A stretch of 27,606 nucleotides of DNA, from IMG/VR virus record IMGVR_UViG_3300045120_000265, positions 1 to 27,606 of that record, one strand, 5' to 3'. Shown one piece after another: positions 21,236 through 27,392 of this stretch. Origin of the DNA: a virus. Position 1 is the first letter of the stretch, and each line of letters starts with the position of its first letter. Below the pieces are notes generated by a model. The model saw only the letters and a program-made list of their open reading frames with translations. It made no database searches and was not told the origin of the DNA. The translations under genes and the position numbers were made by a program.

Positions 21236-21864
21236 TCGCGGCGCTCTTTGTCGAGACCAATGGCTGCTACTTCGGATTGTCCGGAGTGGACCCATGGGAC
21301 GAAGCGCGGGACGCTCGGCTGTACAAAGGCCCGCATCCGGTCGTGGCGCATCCGCCGTGCCAGCGCTGGGGGCGGTTCTGGCACGGCAGCACGCGCAAGC
21401 CGCATCAGTTCAAACTCGGAGATGATGGCGGATGCTTCAATGCGGCAATGTACGCCGTGCGAAGTTGGGGCGGAGTTCTAGAACATCCGGCTGACAGTCG
21501 CGCCTGGGAAGCCTGGGGCCTTCGCAAGCCGCGCCGCGGTGGCGGCTGGATCGAAGCTGACTCGTGGGGCGGCTGGACCTGCTACGTCGAGCAAGGTCAC
21601 TACGGCCATTTCTCGCGCAAGCCAACCTGGCTCTACGCTGTCGGCGCCGCTCTGCCGGAACTGAACTGGACCCGTGGCGCTCAGCGCCTTCATCCTATCG
21701 CATTGAAGAAATACGGCTACGCGAAAGCGCGGCGCATCGGCATGGCGGCAATGATCGGCGGCAAGGACAAGACGCGGATCAGGAACGCCACGCCTCTGGA
21801 ATTTCGCGATCTGCTACTGTCGATCGCGCGCACTGTAAACCCGGCCGTGTCAGTAGCGGCCTAG
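21232..21864 (+). CDS. conserved phage protein with PPC and LEHP motifs
   Basis: A 210-residue protein from ATG 21232 (ATGA overlap). It matches a family I recall from many phages, of unknown function. The segments AHPPCQRWGRFWHG (residues 39-52) and GGVLEHPADSRAW (80-92) recall motif IV (PCQ) and motif VI (ENV) of cytosine methyltransferases. The end, RIRNATPLEFRDLLLSIAR, is similar to the last helix of such enzymes. There is no clear SAM glycine motif, so it may be a degenerate or unusual methyltransferase relative, or unrelated. Conserved aromatic residues (WGGWTCYVEQGHYGH) are also notable. Confidence 0.8.
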   Translation: MIAALFVETNGCYFGLSGVDPWDEARDARLYKGPHPVVAHPPCQRWGRFWHGSTRKPHQFKLGDDGGCFNAAMYAVRSWGGVLEHPADSRAWEAWGLRKPRRGGGWIEADSWGGWTCYVEQGHYGHFSRKPTWLYAVGAALPELNWTRGAQRLHPIALKKYGYAKARRIGMAAMIGGKDKTRIRNATPLEFRDLLLSIARTVNPAVSVAA

Positions 21865-21883
21865 TACAAGGGACGAGAAGGCC

Positions 21884-22072
21884 GTGACCCGCGAGGAAGC
21901 CGCTAAGTTGATCCTGGGCCTGCGCGAAATGGCCGAGCGCGTCGGGCATGAGTTCGTTCCCGATGAGGAGAAGTTGGAGGCGCTAGGGTTCTCCAGCGAG
22001 GACATTGACGTGATTTGGGATGCCGTCCAGCGCGTTGAACGTTTCAGCGAAGTCACGCTGGCCGGTCTATAG
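21884..22072 (+). CDS. small acidic hypothetical protein
   Basis: A 62-residue acidic helical protein (EEAAKLILGLREMAERVGHE, then SSEDIDVIWDAVQRVERF). It starts at GTG 21884 behind GAGAAGG, in the same cassette as the gene at 20059. Function is unknown; acidic and small proteins of this kind can be DNA mimics, but nothing here shows that. Confidence 0.65.
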   Translation: MTREEAAKLILGLREMAERVGHEFVPDEEKLEALGFSSEDIDVIWDAVQRVERFSEVTLAGL

Positions 22073-22086
22073 TAGGGGCGTTTTTC

Positions 22087-22332
22087 GTGAGCGACCCCTT
22101 CCCGCGCTTCTATGTCCAGGGCGAAACTGTCCGGGGAGAGCCGCGCGTCTATTGGGTCGTAGACCGGCGGGCGGAGAAGATCATCACGCGAGCAACCCGA
22201 GACCGCCGACAGGCTTGGCGCTGGCGGGACAAATTGGCGGCTGGCGTGGTCCCCGATGGATGCGGATTCACGCCATATCGTGCCTTTTCAACAGCATCTT
22301 CTTTAAGGAGTTTTCGATGCGCGAGCCGCTGA
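22087..22332 (+). CDS. basic hypothetical protein
   Basis: An 81-residue basic protein starting at GTG 22087. The first 55 residues (FYVQGETVRGEPRVYWVVDR, then RDRRQAWRWRDKLAAG) look like a real protein. The last 15 residues overlap the leader and start of the next gene. No domain is recognised. Confidence 0.55.
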   Translation: MSDPFPRFYVQGETVRGEPRVYWVVDRRAEKIITRATRDRRQAWRWRDKLAAGVVPDGCGFTPYRAFSTASSLRSFRCASR

Positions 22333-22508
22333 TTGCCCTGGTCGATGATGAGATCGCAGCCATACCCTATTCGGCCGCGACCGTGGAGCAGCTCCGCGCC
22401 CGTGCTGCGGGCAAGCAGATTTACAAGGGCAGCACTTGCAACGATCACTACGACCCCGATTTCAGACGACGCTACGCGGCCCTGCTGTTGCAGGAACGCG
22501 GGCTATAG
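22317..22508 (+). CDS. small hypothetical protein
   Basis: A 63-residue protein from ATG 22317, preceded by the TTTAAGGAGTTTTC leader also seen before 21062. The sequence is acidic at first (REPLIALVDDEIAAIPYSAA), then basic and helical (FRRRYAALLLQERG). Function is unknown. A longer upstream frame is rejected for the same reason. Confidence 0.65.
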   Translation: MREPLIALVDDEIAAIPYSAATVEQLRARAAGKQIYKGSTCNDHYDPDFRRRYAALLLQERGL

Positions 22509-22522
22509 CGAGGGAGACCAAA

Positions 22523-22585
22523 ATGCCCATCAGCGCTGAGTGCAACCATCGGTCCAGGTACTTCGCCAAGGACGAAAATGAGTGA
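22523..22585 (+). CDS. 20-codon remnant or micro-gene next to the IS region
   Basis: ATG 22523 follows GAGGGAG and encodes only 20 residues (MPISAECNHRSRYFAKDENE). The good ribosome-binding site and abrupt end exactly where the leftward passenger genes begin suggest a phage gene truncated by insertion. It could equally be a genuine short peptide. Confidence 0.4.
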   Translation: MPISAECNHRSRYFAKDENE

Positions 22586-22605
22586 GAACTTGGATTGTAG
22601 CGACG

Positions 22606-23445
22606 CTAATCAGCCTCATTGCCGTCAGCGTGGGAAGTGAAGGATTCAAGCCCGAAGTTCCCGCCAATGTAGTGGCGAAAATTTGTGCGGTGGTTGAAGC
22701 CGAAAACATCCCTATAGGCAATGTAGCCAAACAGAAAGATGGCGTGTGTTTTTGCGGCCAGAGCGCTGTAACGATCAAACCCCAGCAGCCCGTCCCATAC
22801 CTGCGTGATGTGGCGTTCTATTCCCGGCCCAACCGTTTCCCTACTGACATGCTCGGCCTTATCGAGCGTGAGTCTTTCGCTAAGTGGGAATGGGGCAAAC
22901 CCCATGCGTATGTAGGATGTAAGGTCTTGGGCTGGCGTTTGTCCGGCATTCTTAAGAAACAGTTTGGCCTCTGGAATGGTGGCGGGGCCGATGTTTCTCA
23001 CTTCAATGCGCACGACCATTACATACGCGCGCAACTGTTGGCGGTTGTACGTTCGGGTCTGCCAGATTGTAATGAGGGTAAGGCCAATAACGACAAGAAG
23101 GCCCGCTACCTCCGCACCCGTTATGAGATTTTGCAGCCAGATCAGGTCGAGTTGTTTGTACGCCGCGTCCGCCATGGCCCGCTGAGCGCAGTAGTCGGCT
23201 TCGTCGTGATCGGCGGGGCTGGCACAGTTGGGCTGATATATGGCGGGTTGTGGTGTTTGTTCGGGCGCGATGATAGGCGCGGGAGTCGGTGGGGCGCTTT
23301 GTTGCTGTTGTTGGGGTTGCTGTGGTGGTGCGGCTTTCTGTGGTTCGGCTGGCGTCTGAGCGACGGCATGTACAGCCATCAGCAACAAGACAATGCTCAG
23401 GCATCGTCCAGCCGCACGGTATGAGCGCCGATAGCTTCGAAACAT
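22606..23445 (-). CDS. membrane-anchored passenger protein
   Basis: A 279-residue protein with a signal-like N-terminus (LSIVLLLMAVHAVAQT, cleavage after AVA plausible). A Pro/Gln-rich low-complexity stretch follows (residues 30-70), then NCASPADHDEADYCAQ and one membrane segment near 110-127 (VAGLLVVIGLTLITI), then a soluble C-terminal domain beginning RAYVMVVRIEVRN. I recall this architecture as common beside IS1595 transposases. Function is unknown. A 280-codon frame on the opposite strand is its shadow. Confidence 0.75.
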   Translation of the reverse strand: MFRSYRRSYRAAGRCLSIVLLLMAVHAVAQTPAEPQKAAPPQQPQQQQQSAPPTPAPIIAPEQTPQPAIYQPNCASPADHDEADYCAQRAMADAAYKQLDLIWLQNLITGAEVAGLLVVIGLTLITIWQTRTYNRQQLRAYVMVVRIEVRNIGPATIPEAKLFLKNAGQTPAQDLTSYIRMGFAPFPLSERLTLDKAEHVSRETVGPGIERHITQVWDGLLGFDRYSALAAKTHAIFLFGYIAYRDVFGFNHRTNFRHYIGGNFGLESFTSHADGNEAD

Positions 23446-23651
23446 TCGATTAGAAATGCCGCCGTGAATCCCCCGCGACTGATCTTATTCGCAAGGTTCC
23501 GCTCTGTCTCACTAACACCGATGTCCCTCAGCTTTTCGACAAGCTCGGCATATGTGATGCCCTTCCGCTTTAGCTCCCCTTTGAGCAGATTCTTGGCCTT
23601 TTCCTCGTATTCTGCGGTTAAGGGATTGTCTTTAAAGGCATTTTTCGGCAT
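23397..23651 (-). CDS. DUF6471-like small protein, IS1595 companion
   Basis: An 84-residue protein. The core KAKNLLKGELKRKGITYAEL, then SETERNLANKISRGGFTAAF and CFEAIGAHTVRLDD, matches a helix-turn-helix-like family (DUF6471, from memory) regularly encoded beside IS1595 transposases. It probably binds DNA and may control transposition. The start faces the transposase across a 100-bp divergent region, and its 3' end overlaps the membrane protein gene by 49 bp. Confidence 0.75.
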   Translation of the reverse strand: MPKNAFKDNPLTAEYEEKAKNLLKGELKRKGITYAELVEKLRDIGVSETERNLANKISRGGFTAAFLIECFEAIGAHTVRLDDA

Positions 23652-23752
23652 GGGAAGCCCCGGTAAATATCATCACATGCGATGAAGATATTACTTGCTT
23701 CCAGTTATGTCTATCTCTATATCCAGTGTAGAACATCACTGGATGCGATGAC
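23652..23752. promoter_or_regulatory. divergent promoter region of the IS element
   Basis: The 101 bp between the two divergent genes are AT-rich and hold a perfect inverted repeat, ATCCAGTG (23721-23728) and CACTGGAT (23737-23744). CATCACATGCGATG lies nearer the DUF6471-like gene, and GATGCGATGACATGTG overlaps the transposase start. These related motifs could be operators for the small companion protein. Confidence 0.5.
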
Positions 23753-24775
23753 ATGTGCCAACATTTTCTGCTTTCCGCCAAGGCCCGGACACTCAGCCTC
23801 GCGACCGTTCTTCGTATGTCGGACGATGAGGCTTTCGAGGCGTTCAAAGCTATCCGCTGGTCCGACAATGACGGCGAAGCCTATTGCCCGAAATGCGGCT
23901 GCACGGCGGTTTATCAGTACACGGCGCGTCGCATCTTCAAATGCAAAGGCTGTGAGGCGCAATTCTCGCTCACCTCCGGCACGATCTTCGCCAGCCGCAA
24001 GCTGTCGCTGCAAGACATTCTTGGCGCTATTGCGATCTTCGTGAACGGCGCGAAGGGTCACAGCGCATTGCAGCTCAGCCGCGATTTGGATTGCCAGTAC
24101 AAAACGGCGTTCGTGCTGTCGCATAAAATCCGCGAAGCACTCGCGTCCGAAATGAACGGCAAGACGTTGAACGGCGTTGTCGAAATCGACGGCGCGTATT
24201 TCGGCGGCTATGTGAAGCCTGAGAACCGCAAGGAAGATCGTAAAGACCGCCGCTTGCTGGAGAACCGTTCCGGCAAGCGCAAATGCGTTGTTGTCATGCG
24301 TGCGCGTAACGGTCGCACGCTTCCGCACGTTTGCGAGTCCGAAGATGAAGCGGTGCCGGCAATCCTTGCGCGCGTTGAAACTGGCAGCACGATCCATGCC
24401 GATGAAGGCAGCGCGTGGGACGTTCTGCACGGCAGCTACAAGGCGCATCGCGTCAATCACAGCATTGCGTTCTGGGATAAAGGCGCTTGCACCAATCAAG
24501 CCGAGTCGTTCTTTTCGCGTCTTCGCCGCGCTGAGATCGGCACGCATCACCACATCAGCGGCAAGTATCTTCATCAATATGCGAACGAAATGGCGTGGCG
24601 TGAAGATCACCGCCGCCAGAGCAATGGCGCGCAATATCTGATGACGGTCGGCGCTACGCTGGCTCACCCGGTTTCGAGGAACTGGAAGGGTTACTGGCAG
24701 CGGGCGGTTGCGTTAGTCCGTCCAGTGATGGTTCCTGGTAACGCCCCTGACGCATCTGCTCTAGACGCTGAGTGA
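23753..24775 (+). CDS. IS1595-family transposase
   Basis: A 340-residue transposase. The N-terminal zinc ribbon has C45, C48, C64 and C67 (YCPKCG and KCKGC). The DDE-like domain is visible as VEIDGAYFGG with D146, HADEG with D217, and TNQAESFFSRLRR with N248 or E251, followed by the family signature GTHHHISGKYLHQYANEMAW. Length is full, with no frameshift, so it may be active. The 3' end overlaps the leftward 85-residue gene by 122 bp antisense. Confidence 0.93.
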   Translation: MCQHFLLSAKARTLSLATVLRMSDDEAFEAFKAIRWSDNDGEAYCPKCGCTAVYQYTARRIFKCKGCEAQFSLTSGTIFASRKLSLQDILGAIAIFVNGAKGHSALQLSRDLDCQYKTAFVLSHKIREALASEMNGKTLNGVVEIDGAYFGGYVKPENRKEDRKDRRLLENRSGKRKCVVVMRARNGRTLPHVCESEDEAVPAILARVETGSTIHADEGSAWDVLHGSYKAHRVNHSIAFWDKGACTNQAESFFSRLRRAEIGTHHHISGKYLHQYANEMAWREDHRRQSNGAQYLMTVGATLAHPVSRNWKGYWQRAVALVRPVMVPGNAPDASALDAE

Positions 24776-24911
24776 GCAGGTACAGGGCTACGTCATTTTC
24801 GGACTTTCCCAGCATCGTATTGGCCTTCAGATGGGCCAAATAGGCATAAAGGCCCGCAGAAACCCTTATGCGGAGCAGCTTTGTGCCCGGTTTTTTAGGA
24901 GCCCCCGCCAC
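24654..24911 (-). CDS. small ribbon-helix-helix-like regulator
   Basis: An 85-residue protein starting at GTG 24911. The core LLRIRVSAGLYAYLAHLKAN, then GKSENDVALYLLTQRLEQM, suggests a ribbon-helix-helix or similar small DNA-binding fold. The C-terminal 27 residues are Pro/Ser-rich and lie antisense to the transposase end. A 16-bp inverted repeat stands only 8 bp upstream of its start, as expected for an autorepressor. Confidence 0.6.
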   Translation of the reverse strand: MAGAPKKPGTKLLRIRVSAGLYAYLAHLKANTMLGKSENDVALYLLTQRLEQMRQGRYQEPSLDGLTQPPAASNPSSSSKPGEPA

Positions 24912-24918
24912 GATCCCT

Positions 24919-24955
24919 AAGCATTTTTATGTCTTATTTAGACATTAAAATGCTT
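24919..24955. promoter_or_regulatory. 16-bp inverted repeat, probable operator
   Basis: AAGCATTTTTATGTCT (24919-24934) and AGACATTAAAATGCTT (24940-24955) are inverted repeats matching at 15 of 16 bases around a 5-bp AT spacer. They sit directly before the leftward small regulator. The best reading is an autoregulatory operator; an element terminus is an alternative. Confidence 0.6.
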
Positions 24956-24988
24956 GTACGGCTGAGTCGAATCAGTAATGGTCCCTGT

Positions 24989-25030
24989 GGCGAATCGGCG
25001 ATTCACCCTTGTCAACGGTCTTCGTATAGG
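24989..25030 (+). promoter_or_regulatory. inverted repeat over a weak rightward promoter
   Basis: GGCGAATCG (24989-24997) and CGATTCACC (24999-25007) match as an inverted repeat at 8 of 9 bases and contain two GANTC sites. TTCACC (25002-25007), 17 bp before TATAGG (25025-25030), could be a weak promoter for the 56-residue gene at 25075. CTGA and TCAG arms at 24963-24976 enclose two more GANTC sites. Confidence 0.4.
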
Positions 25031-25074
25031 CTTTAGGAAGCGGCCCGCGCGGGGCAGGTAAAGGAATACCCACA

Positions 25075-25245
25075 ATGCCTAGGCGGCAAATTCCCAAGTA
25101 CGAGGAGATAAAGTACCTCGACGGAATGCTGCATAACATGGCGCAGCAGGGCGGAAATCAAAACTACGGCTATTCACTGAACCACCCCCCACATGATGGC
25201 GGCGGCGCGCGGACCGTCAAGTCCATACTCGACCTCATAAAATAA
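25075..25245 (+). CDS. small hypothetical protein
   Basis: A 56-residue protein, MPRRQIPKYEEIKYLDGMLH onward, with a polar Gln/Asn/Gly-rich middle and a short amphipathic end (ARTVKSILDLIK). AAAGGAA lies about 9 nt before ATG 25075. No family is recognised. The coding sequence contains a hairpin near its start (CGAGG and CCTCG arms). Confidence 0.55.
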   Translation: MPRRQIPKYEEIKYLDGMLHNMAQQGGNQNYGYSLNHPPHDGGGARTVKSILDLIK

Positions 25246-25274
25246 TCGGAATCCGGCGGATAATCAGCTAAGCA

Positions 25275-25349
25275 GTAGCCCTACGCTAGGGTTACGACCG
25301 ATGCAGATTGACGGCACCACGCTTCCGTCCCGCCTAAAAACCCTTTAGG
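25275..25349 (+). repeat. two intergenic hairpins
   Basis: GTAGCCCTA (25275-25283) and TAGGGTTAC (25287-25295) form a near-perfect inverted repeat. CCTAAA (25333-25338) and TTTAGG (25344-25349) form a perfect short one. Neither has a U-run. They flank the gap after the 56-residue gene and may be operators or RNA structures. Confidence 0.4.
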
Positions 25350-25539
25350 TGTGTCTGCTACCTAATGCCGAAGATTTCGTTGAGTGTCCCCAATGCGAGG
25401 CCGAGATAAAGGCGAGGCAACGGCGGGCGAACGCAATCGGAGATGCTGCGTGCCTGAGCAGTTTCAGGACCAATGCGGGCAATGTAACGGGACCGGCTAC
25501 GTGATTGTAACCAGTGAATCAGATCAACCCTCTACATAG
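25349..25539 (+). pseudogene. probable frameshifted small zinc-ribbon gene
   Basis: One frame from GTG 25349 reads NAEDFVECPQCEAEIKARQR and ends at a TGA near 25502. The next frame over, ending at TAG 25537-25539, reads FQDQCGQCNGTGYVIVTSES. Joined, they would give one small protein with two CxxC knuckles (CPQC and CGQC), a normal zinc ribbon. The break lies near 25430-25470. It may be a true frameshift mutation, recoding, or a sequence error. The alternative is a 48-codon gene from ATG 25393 carrying only the second knuckle. Confidence 0.45.
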
Positions 25540-25546
25540 GACGAGC
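25524..25546 (+). repeat. 23-bp exact repeat, copy 2 (first copy at 20229-20251)
   Basis: Identical to 20229-20251. It carries the end of the zinc-ribbon frame (QPST, stop) and the ribosome-binding segment for the GTG start at 25553. The IS element lies between the two copies, about 5.3 kb apart. Confidence 0.8.
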
Positions 25547-25552
25547 CGGGCC

Positions 25553-25723
25553 GTGACCGACCTTGAAGATGCCGCCCATGCAGCCTGCTTCCACTATTTC
25601 AACTGCATGAACGAGTGCCCCAAGGCGCGGTTGGCAATGGCGAAGCTCGCGCAGGTCTCCGGCTACACCGATCCTGCCGTTGACGATGAAATAGCTGAGT
25701 TGCTTAAAGCCGATACCCACTAA
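25553..25723 (+). CDS. small hypothetical protein
   Basis: A 56-residue protein starting at GTG 25553 after the repeated AGGACGAG site. It is mostly helical (EDAAHAACFHYFNCMNECPK, then AVDDEIAELLKADTH) and contains Cys at three positions. An upstream ATG at 25514 is rejected because the repeat cassette defines the GTG. Function is unknown. Confidence 0.65.
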   Translation: MTDLEDAAHAACFHYFNCMNECPKARLAMAKLAQVSGYTDPAVDDEIAELLKADTH

Positions 25724-25735
25724 AGGAGACCGACG

Positions 25736-25888
25736 ATGACGGCGTACTGCATCCGTTGGAAAAAGACCGGTGAGCTATGCACGGTGACGATGGCTAACGC
25801 TCTGGCGATCTTCCCAACGCGGAAAGAGGCGCTCGCCTTTCGAGTTCATGGAGCCAAGGTTGTTCCGATAGCCCTGCCAGACAAGTGA
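25736..25888 (+). CDS. small hypothetical protein
   Basis: A 50-residue protein, MTAYCIRWKKTGELCTVTMA onward, with a mixed alpha/beta pattern (IFPTRKEALAFRVHGAKVV). AAAGGAGA lies about 7 nt before ATG 25736. Its stop overlaps a possible GTG start of the next gene. No family is recognised. Confidence 0.6.
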   Translation: MTAYCIRWKKTGELCTVTMANALAIFPTRKEALAFRVHGAKVVPIALPDK

Positions 25889-25896
25889 CGAGCGCC

Positions 25897-26100
25897 ATGC
25901 GCCTTGCCGTTCTCAGAGCCCTAGTCGATGCCGCAAACCCGCTAACGGCTGCGGATGTCTGCGAACGCATAGGCAAGTCGCCTTGGGCTGATCGTGAGGC
26001 GGTAAGATCGTCACTTAATCGCCTCGTCAAGGCTGGCGTTGCCACAAGGACGGAAGGCAGACCACCCGCCCCTGTCTATTATTCATTGGTGAAGCCATGA
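25897..26100 (+). CDS. winged-helix DNA-binding protein
   Basis: A 67-residue winged helix-turn-helix. VLRALVDAANPLTAADVCER forms the first two helices, DREAVRSSLNRLVKAGVATR the recognition helix and start of the wing, and RPPAPVYYSL the wing strand. It is a probable small transcription regulator. ATG 25897 with GACGAG upstream is preferred to GTG 25885, which overlaps the upstream stop. The stop overlaps the next start as ATGA. Confidence 0.75.
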   Translation: MRLAVLRALVDAANPLTAADVCERIGKSPWADREAVRSSLNRLVKAGVATRTEGRPPAPVYYSLVKP

Positions 26101-26303
26101 AATACGAAGCCATCATCAATGATGATTGGTTTGAGCCGAAGCCTCAACGCGGCCACCGGATGCGCTGCTGCGATTGCGGTCTCGTGCATGTGATGAACTT
26201 CCGCGTGAAGAACGGGAAGGTTCAGATACAGCCGCGCCGGGACAACCGAGCTACCGCTGGGGCGAGAAAACGTCTTCGTATCAAACTAACGACTTCCGAC
26301 TAA
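26097..26303 (+). CDS. conserved phage zinc-site protein
   Basis: A 68-residue protein of a type common in phages: YEAIINDDWFEP, then HRMRCCDCGLVHVMNFRVKN and RRDNRATAGARKRL. The CCDCG and neighbouring His suggest a small metal-binding motif, and the end is basic. Function is unknown. Coupled to the winged-helix gene by ATGA; converges on the next gene with a 6-bp gap. Confidence 0.75.
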   Translation: MKYEAIINDDWFEPKPQRGHRMRCCDCGLVHVMNFRVKNGKVQIQPRRDNRATAGARKRLRIKLTTSD

Positions 26304-26309
26304 GGAGCA

Positions 26310-26885
26310 CTACTCAGCCGCCGCCAGTTGCTCGCGGAGCCGCTGGAAAGCGTTGCAAAGACTCGAATGATCGTAACCCGCGACCATACCAATCCCAGTC
26401 GTGGAATATCGGCCTGTATCGTAGAGCGTTTTCCACGCACGCCAGCGAACATGGACAATCTTCCGCTTGCGACTGCATCCGAGCAGTGTGTCAACCGCGA
26501 TACCGGCGGCGTCGGCCTCGACTTGAAGCGCGGCAAGATAGAGCCGGCGTGATGGCCTGCCCGCCTGCCTTTGATAAACATAAACGCCGATCTTCGTCGC
26601 CTGTATCCTGCACGCATGGGCAGAGCGCCCGAGAACCGATGCGCAGTGCCGAGCGCCCTTGTGCATATAGTTCTGGCGCAGGTAGTCATATTCTTCCGCA
26701 GTCCACGAGCTTTTGCGGAGAGGCGAAGGCGGCAAGCGAAGCTGGTTAGTCTTGGTCTGGACCGCATATTTTGAACGCCCAAGGCGGCGAGCAATCTCGA
26801 TCTTAGGTACGACATTCCGCCATTCTCGCAGTTGCGCGATTTCCTCGTCGGTCCACCATCGGCGATCCGTTTTCTTCTTGCTCAC
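26310..26885 (-). CDS. SANT/GcrA-like repeats fused to a DnaA domain IV-like region
   Basis: A 191-residue protein. Residues 10-50 (WWTDEEIAQLREW, then IARRLGRSKYAVQTKTNQL) and 60-100 (WTAEEYDYLRQNY, then CASVLGRSAHACRIQATKIG) are two SANT/Myb or GcrA-like helix-turn-helix units. Residues 122-185 follow DnaA domain IV: AAGIAVDTLLGCSRKRKIVH, then a basic helix, GIGMVAG and YDHSSLCNAFQRL, where DHSS matches the DnaA signature that reads the DnaA box. There is no AAA+ domain, so it cannot initiate replication like DnaA but could occupy DnaA boxes. Confidence 0.75.
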   Translation of the reverse strand: MSKKKTDRRWWTDEEIAQLREWRNVVPKIEIARRLGRSKYAVQTKTNQLRLPPSPLRKSSWTAEEYDYLRQNYMHKGARHCASVLGRSAHACRIQATKIGVYVYQRQAGRPSRRLYLAALQVEADAAGIAVDTLLGCSRKRKIVHVRWRAWKTLYDTGRYSTTGIGMVAGYDHSSLCNAFQRLREQLAAAE

Positions 26886-27058
26886 GACTCCTCCGCACGA
26901 CGCAGCACCGTCAACAGCGTAAGCACCCCCGCCGCCGTTTCCGTCTTGGCCTCTTTCGTTTCGAGCATCTTGAGCATATTGCCGATGCGGTAGGCTAGCT
27001 CTCGCAGCGCCGCCAGTTCGGAGCGGCTGACGCGGACTTCAACTATTTCAGCGCTCAT
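26882..27058 (-). CDS. small helical hypothetical protein
   Basis: A 58-residue protein from ATG 27058. A short strand (EIVEVRVSRSE) is followed by a long helix (LAALRELAYRIGNMLKMLE), so a small coiled-coil or ribbon-helix-helix-like dimer is possible. Its stop overlaps the next gene as ATGA, and the start overlaps the upstream gene by 11 bp. A longer in-frame start at 27136 is rejected. Confidence 0.6.
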   Translation of the reverse strand: MSAEIVEVRVSRSELAALRELAYRIGNMLKMLETKEAKTETAAGVLTLLTVLRRAEES

Positions 27059-27392
27059 GAGACCGCCATTGGTTGCGGAGGCCAACAAGCAGCCGACCGT
27101 ATAGCATGTAGCCGCCACTCTCACGCCACTCCTCATTTAGTTCTTCGCGCAACTCACCAAAGGCTGCGGGGCAGTCGCATTCGGAGTTGTGGAATAGGAC
27201 TTCTCGCGCAAATTCGCACTGCCAGCAATTTGCAAATGACCTGACATAGCCGTCCCACTTGCCGCTGATCCGGTGATAGCGCTCGCCCTTTGCAATCTCG
27301 CGGCGACAGTCGTCACACCTGTGCGGCTTTCGCGCCCTAACCCAATCGGCGTTATAAAACTCTGGTACGTCCGCGTCGCAGCTACACATCAT
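27048..27392 (-). CDS. zinc-binding phage protein
   Basis: A 114-residue protein. CSCD at the start, HRCDDCRREIAKGERYHRIS (residues 24-43) and CWQCEFAREVL form Cys pairs typical of a phage zinc-binding family I recall, of unknown function. CDCPAAFGELREELNEEW adds two more Cys. The start overlaps the upstream gene as ATGA. Confidence 0.75.
   Translation of the reverse strand: MMCSCDADVPEFYNADWVRARKPHRCDDCRREIAKGERYHRISGKWDGYVRSFANCWQCEFAREVLFHNSECDCPAAFGELREELNEEWRESGGYMLYGRLLVGLRNQWRSHER

Larger units (their letters stand above)
22586..24955. mobile_element. IS1595-family element with passenger genes (ends approximate)
   Basis: A block that breaks the rightward accessory operon: a leftward membrane protein, a leftward small DNA-binding-like protein, a rightward IS1595 transposase and a leftward RHH-like gene. 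I recall this gene set around IS1595 transposases in alphaproteobacteria. I could not find terminal inverted repeats or an 8-bp target duplication with certainty, so the limits are drawn from gene content only. Confidence 0.6.

Noticed and set aside
22582-23424. 280-codon plus-strand frame with hydrophobic segments
   Set aside because: It mirrors the leftward membrane protein across its full length. The minus-strand reading has a signal peptide, a Pro/Gln linker and a family-like pattern, and pairs with the IS1595 companions, while the plus reading has none.
23717-24667. 316-codon minus-strand frame opposite the transposase
   Set aside because: Antisense shadow; the transposase has zinc and DDE-type motifs in the plus frame.
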